64,000 nucleotides of DNA, from contig JAKZAP010000009.1 of assembly GCA_023053575.1 (NCBI GenBank), positions 16,597,869 to 16,661,868 on the forward strand. The letters run 5' to 3'. The translations under genes and the position numbers were made by a program. This document shows positions 56,655 to 64,000 of the stretch, in pieces; position 1 is the stretch's first letter; every line of letters starts with the position of its first letter. The notes beneath the pieces were generated by a model. It was given only the letters and a program-made list of their open reading frames with translations, was not told the DNA's origin and did not search any database. The stretch is from Branchinecta lynchi. Lineage: Eukaryota > Arthropoda > Branchiopoda > Anostraca > Branchinectidae.

Positions 56655-56808
56655 ATGGGACTATATCCGCTGGAGTACACAGACTGCCTGTGTGACAGCC
56701 CTAGCTTTAGGGGCAATTTGAACCTGCATGAAAAAGAACTAAACAGGACCAATTCTGCTATTAAGGAAATCATCAAACAGATACGAGATTTACATTCCTC
56801 TGCGTTAG
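56655..56808 (+). CDS. Graf: GRAF/ARHGAP26-type RhoGAP, first coding exon (BAR domain start)
   Basis: The exon starts at an ATG and reads MGLYPLEYTDCLCDSPSFRG, NLNLHEKELNRTNSAIKEII and KQIRDLHSSAL, closely matching the N terminus of GRAF proteins ([33 protein letters not shown]...). This is helix 1 of the BAR domain, which dimerises and bends membranes; full-length GRAF proteins continue BAR-PH-RhoGAP-SH3. The donor GTTAG|GTAAGC leaves a single G, completed by TT of the exon at 61328 to give Val. The gene is divergent from TAPT1, whose nearest exon is 3 kb upstream. A 4.5 kb intron loaded with a hAT-like element and an R repeat follows. Confidence 0.88.
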
Positions 56809-56939
56809 GTAAGCACCTTATTTATATCTAAAGCTGCAGATGATTTAAGCACTGATCGTGGCCGTGAAATGTTTGAGCAACCCTCTGATCTCCCAATCCT
56901 TTACTGCAAGTCAGTGCGAAATTTCATCCTTGACCAGAG

Positions 56940-57370
56940 ATGGGTGAATCCGATCATGAAAGGATTCGAACCCGAATCCAGTGCTAGGCACTAATCCGAT
57001 CCCAAATCCGAATCCACCATTTCATGCTGAGGATTCGAATCCGGAGTAGAATCCGACCTTAACAAAAATCAAATCATGTACATAGGTTATAGTTTAAAAA
57101 TCAGAGGGGACAATAAGCACTGAAATCTAAGGTAATCAGATAACGTGATACATTACTGAGGATAGTTGGTGGGGGAGACCAAAAAGTGTAAGAATTGGGA
57201 AAGCGGTAACCGGAAGGATGTAGTCTAGAATCTTGAGCGGATTTGCAAGATTGAGGGTTTGGAATCCGAGTCCGAATCCGGCCTGAGAAGCAGAAGATTT
57301 GAATCCGGCTTCCTATCCGGCCAAAAGCACAAATCCTGGATTCGAATCCGGATTCGGATTTGCCCATCTG
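56940..57370. repeat. Low-complexity GAATCC/GGATTC-rich stretch
   Basis: Short motifs GGATTCGAATCCGG and GAATCCGATC recur more than fifteen times in both orientations, concentrated at 56945-57060 and 57250-57365. It lies in the first Graf intron. Confidence 0.6.
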
Positions 57371-57747
57371 TGTCCCTTGACCTTATCAAACACTCCTCTT
57401 AGCCCTTCTTTGGTGACAAGCTCCAGGAGGCCAGAACAGATGATGTTCTTTTGTGCTTGTGGGAGTATGTGCACTGATAAGTTGGTGTGTGAAAGAGACC
57501 TTAATGGAAACGCACAGAAAAGTAGCAGCCTTCTTACGCACTCGTTGATAGAGATAGATGGATAGAGCGTCTCTGTCAATGTTACAAACAAGTTTCCTGA
57601 TTACTGTCCATAAAATAGAAAAACGAGATTTTCGTGTTTTTTTTTCTTCTTCAGCTAGTTATCCCTCTAAGGATGTGCGAGAAATTCGAAATTTCTGAAT
57701 AAAATTTCGGAAACTTCGATTGCACTTCCGGCAGACCGTCCTTGTTT

Positions 57748-60174
57748 CAGGGTTCGTGCGGCTCTGGAAATCAGGGTAAAGTCAGGGAATTGTTTTTTGT
57801 CAGGGAAATCAGGGAAAATCGTGAAAAGTTGCAGAAGGTCAGGGAAATTAATGGAAAAGTTCAGTCTATACTTATGGATCAAGTTTTTTTTTACTGGAAG
57901 TTTCTTTTTCATCCGTTCTCTGTCCAAAGTTTATGAGTTGATAACTTTGTTCTTTGAGCCGTCCCAGTTTGTGGAATGAGGAATCGCATTGTTAATTTCT
58001 CGTACAGTTCGAACGGCTTTACGAAGCTGATGGATGTTTTGTTCAGTTTTTATGGCACTTGCCTTCCGGCCAAGTGCCATAATCCGACCACTTTTCCGTC
58101 GGTCTGTCGGTTGGTAGGTCAGTCCGGTGTTTGCGGGTTAGGGTACTTCCAGATGTGCTAGGACGATGAAACTTGGCAGGTATATTAGGGACCCGTCCAA
58201 ACTAGCTTGAAAACAATCACTGGCTCGATTCGACCATCGTGAATGGAGGGAGGGGAGCCGGAATCCGCAATTTAGAGACATGCATAAATTTCGAACGGGT
58301 GATCGGATCTTAGTGACTTGATATTTGGAGAGGCCTCCTGTCTCATATGTCCTATTTCAAGTGCGGACCGAATACGATGAATGTGGGGGGGGGGGAAGTA
58401 GAAGGGGGGCGGACCGGAAATCATGTGACACGCTTAGAGTGGAGCAACGGGATGAAACTTGGTGGGAGGAACAAGCACAAGCCCTAGGTACATCATTGAC
58501 AGAACCGGACCGGATTCGTGCACTGTGGGGGAGCTTGATGGGGTTTCCGGAATTCCGAAGATGCGGAGTTAAGTTACTTCCAGGTGGGCTAGGACTATGA
58601 AACTTGACAGGCAAGTCAAGGATCCGACCAGATTAACCTGGGAATAGTCAACTTCCCCATCCGACCACCGTAGGGGGAGTGGAAGGAGGGGGAATCCGGA
58701 ATCTTGAGGAATGTATAACATTGGAACGGATGATCGGATCTTTGACGAAACTTGATATTTGGAAAGAGCTCGTGCCTCAAATGACCCATTTAAAGCCGGA
58801 TCCGATGAATGTGGAACGGAAATCTTGTGACACGCTTAGAGTCGAGCGATTGGGATGAAACTTGATGGGACGGACAAGCACAAGAACTAGATACTCAGTG
58901 ATAGGACCGGATCGGATTTGGGCACTGTGGGGGGAGTTAGAGGGGGGGGAGTCTGGAAATCGGGCTAGCGTGATCTAAGGTATTTCTAGATGTGCTAGGA
59001 CGATGAAACTTGGCTTGAACATTAGAGACTTAACGGGATTGTTTAGAAATAATCAGTTCTCCGACCCAACCATCGTGGGGGATTGGAGGGAGGGGAAATC
59101 TTGAATCTTGATGTATGTAACTATAAGTCTCGAACGAGAGGTCGGATCTTAACGAAACATGATATTTGGGAAGACCTCATGTCTCGGATGTCCCGTTTTA
59201 AGTCCGGACTGGATCCGATGAATGTGGGGGGGGGGATCTTGTGACACGCTAAGAGTGGAGCGATTGGGATGAAACTTGGTGGGAAGAACAAGGACAAGAA
59301 CTATATACATCAGTGACAAAATCGGACCGGGTTCGGGCACCGTGAGGGGAGTGGGTGGGTGGGGGGTTCGGAATTTCGGTGATCGCGAACTAAGGTAATT
59401 CCAGATGTTCCAGGGTGATAAAACTTGGCTTGAACATTAGAAACTTGACAAGATCGGATCAGAAATTGTCACTTCTCAGATCCAACCATCCCTTAAAGTA
59501 CTAATCCTAACCTTAAAGTACTAATCCTACGCACAAAGTACAGAAAATGCTTTTAAGCAAAGTTTATATTTAACTCAAAGGTGTTAAACTAATTTTTAGC
59601 ACCCGTAAAGTGCGTGTCTTAACCGAAAAGTAAAAAAATATGTTAACCAAACAATATATATTCATGATCCCGAAGGGCCCGTGATCATTTTTGCCTCACG
59701 GGTTTTGCTTACAACTGAGTTTCTTAAAATACAAACAATAATTTTGAGTAAAATATACATTTTCTTGATTCCAATGAGCTTATCATCATTTGTGCTTCAG
59801 GAGTGTTCATTACAGATGAATTTCTAGCGCCCTTAAAGTGCGCATCATCGCGGCCAAATGCATAAATAAAATAGATTTTACGAACAATACATTCTCGTGA
59901 TTTCCAAGGACCCATGACCGTTCTTATCTCAGGGATTTTGCTTACATATGATCACAACAAACCCACGAATTGACGAGTTCAAACTTTAATCCTCTGACCC
60001 AGCCTTGCAAGTGCCATATTAGCTTCCAGCTCTTGTTTTTTCAGTAAATGAGTTAATTTGCTCACTGAGGTAATCAAAAGGTGTTGGAAAACTGCTGGAA
60101 AAGGTCAGGGAAAATCACCAAAAAAGGTCAGGGAAGTCAGAGAAAAACGTGGAAGAGCAAACGCACGAACCCTG
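57748..60174. mobile_element. hAT-like element with CAGGGTTCGTGCG ends, split by an R repeat
   Basis: CAGGGTTCGTGCG at 57748 is mirrored by CGCACGAACCCTG ending at 60174. Inside each end lie arrays of TCAGGGAAA / GGTCAGGGAA. CAGGG termini with such subterminal repeats are typical of hAT MITEs. The flanking eight bases do not match, so no target-site duplication can be claimed. The R repeat at 58053-60040 occupies most of the length. Confidence 0.65.
58053..60040 (+). repeat. R repeat element, copy 3 (1.99 kb), inside a hAT-like element and the first Graf intron
   Basis: The left hairpin is TGGCACTTG CCTTCCGGC CAAGTGCCA followed by CGGTCTGTCGGTTGG. At least five units with GATGAAACTTGG follow (58166, 58454, 58597, 58855, 59003, 59269). 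The right end is AGCTTCCAGCTCTTGTTTT. The stretch 59490-59990 departs from the unit pattern and is AT-rich. Confidence 0.75.
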
Positions 60175-61327
60175 TTAAATGTTTGCAATGAATGGTCAGC
60201 TTGCCTTCAAACCTTGTATCTACCAATATATTAGCTTAGATCAATGTATGAGTCACTGTTCAAATTTAAACTCAGTTTAATCGCCATATCTTACATTACA
60301 AATGGAAAATAGCACTGATCTTGTCAGTAAAACCTATAATCACCTGATTACTCAGTCATTAAAGCACCCCTCGCCGTGTGTACATTGTATGTTACAGCAT
60401 TTTATAATAGTTGAATCTTTCTAAACCAGGCTCTGCTTTTAACAAATTACCCCACAGCTTTGGCCGTTTAAGCCTTTCAAACCTTCGTCCAGCCCTTTTG
60501 ACTTGCAGCAAAACAGGGCAATATTGACATAATTAGTTTTTCTGACAGCAGATTTTCTCGGTCGTTAGGGTAAAATACCGTATTGAAGTTCAGTTCTCCG
60601 GGCAAAAGTTTGATGGAACCATTACAAAACTAGGTTGGGTTGGCATTATATCAGGTGACGGGTCCTTTAAGTATAACAGAAAATAGTAAATTCTTTGTTT
60701 TTTATTCTTCTAATTGCTCGACCCGTCTTATGCCACCTACTCGACTATTTATCCAATCAGTTCTTAGAAAGTTCGACTGATTACTGCTTTCACCGCAATT
60801 CGAATATTTTAGTCTCCTACTGGGGTGTTGCCAGCTGAAAGCACCCCCTACTCGTCTGACTACAACTGCCCGTCATTCGCCAAATCTCGGGTTAGGAAGA
60901 ACGGAAAGGGATGGAAGAAAATGGAAAGTGATTGATGATTTACAACTTACAATGGTAAGGGGCGAAACCAAGTGCACCACAAAGCAGCGAGAAATAGAAG
61001 AAAAGTTTGTAATGTACTCGCCGATTTTGGCGGATATAGAAAAAAATAGGAAGGGGCTATGCAAGACAACGGTAGATTTATGCACAAACGCGCTCATGAA
61101 AGGGTCAGAGACATACACGCAGAAGTGCCATTTCCCCCCCCCCCCCCCCTCCCGTAGATTTTGCGGGGGCATACAGTCTTCCATCTTGGTAGGTATTACT
61201 ATTTTCTAGTGTATTACTCCTCTTTCCTGTCCAGCGCGTAATAAAATTGTATCGTCATGTTGAAAGCGCTGCGAAATGAATTAACGGAAAAGCGTCGTTG
61301 AAAGTTTTCTTAAGTTTATTTTTTTAG

Positions 61328-61485
61328 TTTATTCCAAATGTCATCGGAGCTTGGCGTCAAGTCTACAGAATTTCCAGTTTGAAGTAATTGGAACGACCCT
61401 GACTGATGACGAGCTTATCATTTCGAACTCGTTGAAGGAGTTTGCAAAACAGATCAACCTTATCGAAGATGAGAGAGACCGAGTA
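61328..61485 (+). CDS. Graf: GRAF/ARHGAP26-type RhoGAP, second coding exon (BAR domain)
   Basis: A TTTTTTTAG acceptor at 61327 precedes TTTATTCC, and a GTAAGT donor follows GTA at 61485. With the carried-over G the product reads VYSKCHRSLASSLQNFQFEV, IGTTLTDDELIISNSLKEFA and KQINLIEDERDRVV. It corresponds to the GRAF/oligophrenin BAR segment ([20 protein letters not shown]...SFKEFAELLNEVENER). An internal AG at 61367-61368 could suggest a shorter exon, but the upstream 14 codons are in frame and also match the family. The exon ends in phase 0; later exons lie beyond the window. Confidence 0.88.
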
Positions 61486-61494
61486 GTAAGTTTT

Positions 61495-61940
61495 CCTAAT
61501 AGAATAGAATAGGATAGTGTTTATTTAGCCTCAATGGGTCATACACAGATTTTTATACACACGGCACACAAATATATTAATACACTGAAAACATAATGCT
61601 CCTCGGACACATACATAAACTACCTTCTATTTAAATTTACATCAATTTATAGAGGCGAAAGCCTTATTATTGCAATCATTTTGTTATTATTATCTGTCAG
61701 TTCTTCTTCAAACCCCGTGGCATATTTCCACCTTTTAAATTGCAGCACTGCATTTGTTTGTTTGTAAGTATTCTTAATGGTTTCCTCTTTTCTACCATTT
61801 CCAACTTGCAAAAGTTCACACCTTGGAACCACATTCTGTCCAGTCTTACCTATAGTACTAACGCAACCTGCTTCCATGATCACTCCGTATATTTCTAAAC
61901 CCGGAGACCCCAATTTCGTACGGTACATTCTCACCCCTCT
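61495..61940 (-). mobile_element. LINE 3' end (minus) in the Graf intron
   Basis: The minus-strand frame RMYRTKLGSPGLEIYGVIME followed by AGCVSTIGKTGQNVVPRCEL resembles LINE C termini that follow the zinc-knuckle region. The 3' UTR ends in TCCTATTCTATTCTATT. It starts only 10 bases after the donor of the Graf exon at 61485. Confidence 0.6.
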
Positions 61941-61944
61941 AACA

Positions 61945-63200
61945 AAACCACGCTGATTTTCTCACTTGCCGTGTTTTGCGAATCTTTGATGTGTATCACT
62001 TTGTTGAAGGTTGTCTGCGAGAAGTTTTTCCATCAGAAAAACTGATATGTAAATTATTTCCATGTTTTCGCTATAAGTCACAACGGGTTTGGGAAAAGGT
62101 TTAAAACAGCCAAAAACCGAGGGTTATTGATTGAAAGCACAGCCTAGTTCTAACGTCTTCAGGTATTTTAAGATACTGTAAGTTGAAGAGTTAAAGTACG
62201 AGGGGTCCTTTAACGTTGACATTTCTTGGCGCCAATGCGGAAACCAAGGCAGTTTAGTCGCTAAGACGCCAGTTCGTAAAACTGACGCCAGTGGAAATTC
62301 TCATGTATCCCCTTCGCGGGTGTTTTAAATCAGTCGAAGGACTTGACAAGCCTATGTCAAAGCCTGCTTTCCTTATTGTCACGTTCCACCTCTCAAGCCC
62401 CGATCAAGTGAATTAGCTACCAGGTACATTTCTTTTGGAAACTGAACTTTAGCGGGCAGTTATCTACCATTCCTGGAATATAGTCTCCTCTATAGTCTGC
62501 TCGTTTCCGGAAACTATAGTTTCCAGAAGCGAATACCAAAACAACAGTTTGAAGGTCAAAGAATTGCCATTGTGCGTGAATGACTGGGCCAGTCATACAC
62601 AAATCCTTAAAGGACCCCTCTTGCTTGTTCTGCCTTTTATAATATACTTAGCTCTCATATGGAATTATAAGGTTTTAAAATCCCCACCTTTCTCCAATGT
62701 TTCGTTTCGTAGCTACGAATTTGTAGCGCTTTTTCAGCCGTGCCGAGTTTTCCCTTCACACAACGAAATGTTTGCCGGAATCTTCAATGTCTGATGACAA
62801 CTCTTTCAGACATAAGGATGTGATAATCTTCTGTTTATTACTTCTTTAATTTGCTTAGTTTTCCCACTTTTTAACAACGGCACGTTCAGTTTTCAAATGT
62901 TTTGCGCCCAGCTGCCGCGTCGGAGAGCAGGAAGGTTGGATATAGTCGACAAGCGCTAACAAGAGAAGCGTTAGTCTTAGGTGGAAAGTAATGGTATTTC
63001 CAAAAAAGTTTTTTCTGGTTCATTTCATAAGGAAAAGATCATTTCTAGTAAGTGTTATGCTTTAACTTTTTTGCACGATGCTCCAACGTTGAAGTATTGG
63101 CCAACGTATGAGCATAGTGATCCAGCGATGGACCACAGTGCCTTGGAGCAAGGGGGCAGTATACCCCTATGCAAATAGGTTTGAAAAACAAGACTTTGAG
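61945..63200. other. Graf intron, no further exon seen
   Basis: A segment at 62158-62215 (AGATACTGTAAGTTGAAGAG) resembles bases 10-80 of the window, so a small dispersed repeat is present. No BAR-domain continuation was found. Confidence 0.4.
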
Positions 63201-63204
63201 CGTG

Positions 63205-63345
63205 TCTACCCTACTTACCGTAGTTACTACGCATGGCGTCACGGATCCTGCCGTCAAGGCTGCGGAACGATTTTTCCTATTTTCGGCAAAATATCGTGCC
63301 ACGAGCTAATCTGGCCAATCACGTAACAGGGATCGTATTTAAGAC
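63205..63345. mobile_element. GTTACTATT-family fragment (copy 9)
   Basis: GCGTGTCTACCCTACTTACC, then ATGGCGTCACGGATCC and GGCCAATCACGTAACAG; the second half is missing. Confidence 0.65.
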
Positions 63346-63404
63346 GTGCATTAAGCCCTGTTTTCACTGCCGAATAATCTGGTTAAATATTTCTTGCTGA
63401 TTCC

Positions 63405-63650
63405 CCACTATGATCCATTTTTGGGATCCCAAAACGTAAGTGGAGGGATACCTATGACATCGCAAAAGTTGTCCGTCCGTCCGTCTGTAAGCACGATAAC
63501 TCTTGAAGAGAATGAGATATTTTGATGAAACTTGGTGTGAGGATTCTTTGGGTCAAGAGTAAGGTCTAGTTCGTAGATGGGCTTTGTAGCCCTATATTTA
63601 GGGGTGGGGAGGGGGTTTAAATTGAGGGGCAAGCACAGTTCCTTTTGGGT
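63405..63650 (+). repeat. S repeat, left end (copy 3)
   Basis: It starts with the palindrome TTTTGGGATCCCAAAA, then AAGTGGAGGGATACCTATGA, CATCGCAAAAG, TTGTCCGTCCGTCCGTCTGT, and TTTTGATGAAACTTGGTGTG. It stops after GTTTAAATTGAGGGGC, where a LINE fragment begins. Confidence 0.75.
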
Positions 63651-63659
63651 ACTATAACA

Positions 63660-64000
63660 TCGGTGATTAAGCGAGGGAAAGACGCGGACCTTTGCAAAAG
63701 CTATCGGCCAATTACAGTTTCTTGTACCATAAGCAAAATCCTGGAGTACGTCCTTCTTCCAGAAATAGTTGAAAAATGTCGTTTTGGTTCAATGCAGTTT
63801 GGATTCCGTTCGAGCGCCAGTTGTGCGCACGCTCATCACATATTGACAAAAATGATGAAACAGGCTACCCGCGACAAGTCTGCTATACATATATGTTCTA
63901 TAGATATAGCTGGTGCTTTTGACAATATAACGCACTCTCAGGCCCTATTTTCTCTCATTACTTCTGGCGTGAATCTGTCTGTTGTTTATCTGTTAAAATT
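63660..64000 (+). mobile_element. LINE family 1 fragment, RT fingers and motif A, running off the window
   Basis: Open throughout: SVIKRGKDADLCKSYRPITV, SCTISKILEYVLLPEIVEKC, RFGSMQFGFRSSASCAHAHH and CSIDIAGAFDNITHSQ (motif A). It ends in FSLITSGVNLSVVYLLKF, which overlaps the start of the 16107 fragment. Confidence 0.8.

Noticed and set aside
56600..56776. Minus-strand frame opposite the Graf first exon as a TAPT1 exon
   Set aside because: The plus strand matches GRAF residue by residue here; the antisense frame has no TAPT1 similarity.
61369..61485. Shorter Graf exon starting after CTACAG at 61368
   Set aside because: The upstream acceptor at 61327 gives the correct phase with exon 1 and adds codons (YSKCHRSLASSLQ) that match the BAR domain.
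1..64000. Prokaryotic features (operons, CRISPR, integrons, Shine-Dalgarno sites)
   Set aside because: Spliced metazoan genes, non-LTR elements and MITEs throughout show eukaryotic nuclear DNA; the tandem repeats have no CRISPR-like spacing.

Overview
This window is eukaryotic nuclear DNA from a bilaterian invertebrate. The protein matches and the intron-rich, transposon-dense layout suggest an arthropod, but the species cannot be named from the sequence. There are no operons, no rRNA and no CRISPR. Coding DNA is split into short exons (about 80-480 bp) with clean splice sites and matching phases, separated by introns of 2-9 kb that are filled with repeats.

Three host genes can be read. (1) Plus strand, 2345-11439: the last four exons of a protein with a Ser-rich, Pro-rich tail, tentatively the C terminus of a DOCK/Mbc-type adaptor or GEF. 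(2) Minus strand, 53631 down to 23348: eight exons that join in phase into most of a TAPT1-family multi-pass membrane protein. One of its introns appears to be GC-AG, and its 3' UTR carries decaying tandem copies of the last coding segment. (3) Plus strand from 56655: the first two coding exons of a GRAF/ARHGAP26-type RhoGAP (N-terminal half of the BAR domain), which continues beyond the window. Genes 2 and 3 are divergent, about 3 kb apart; genes 1 and 2 converge.

Almost everything else is mobile or repeated DNA. Non-LTR retrotransposon pieces lie at 7.7-8.4, 9.9-10.7, 16.1-17.7, 21.6-21.9, 35.6-39.2, 44.9-46.5, 48.0-49.1, 54.5-55.0, 61.5-61.9 and 63.7-64.0 kb. The best is 36528-39172, open through endonuclease and reverse transcriptase except for one TGA. 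Short inverted-repeat families recur: a ~170 bp palindrome with TA target sites (ten copies), a ~350 bp GTTGCGTTTTTGCAG family, a ~280 bp GTTACTATT-rich family, and several single elements. Many are nested: a 1245 bp element inside a palindrome, a palindrome inside its own kind, a MITE inside a LINE, and a 2 kb repeat element inside a hAT-like element.

The least familiar material is a pair of related large repeats (called R and S here). Each begins with a hairpin and a GTCCGTC-type run, continues as tandem degenerate units carrying GATGAAACTTGG and G-rich tracts, and in R ends with a second small hairpin plus GCTCTTGTTT. R has three long copies (1.7-2 kb) and fragments; S has two long copies and fragments. 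They encode no protein that I recognise.
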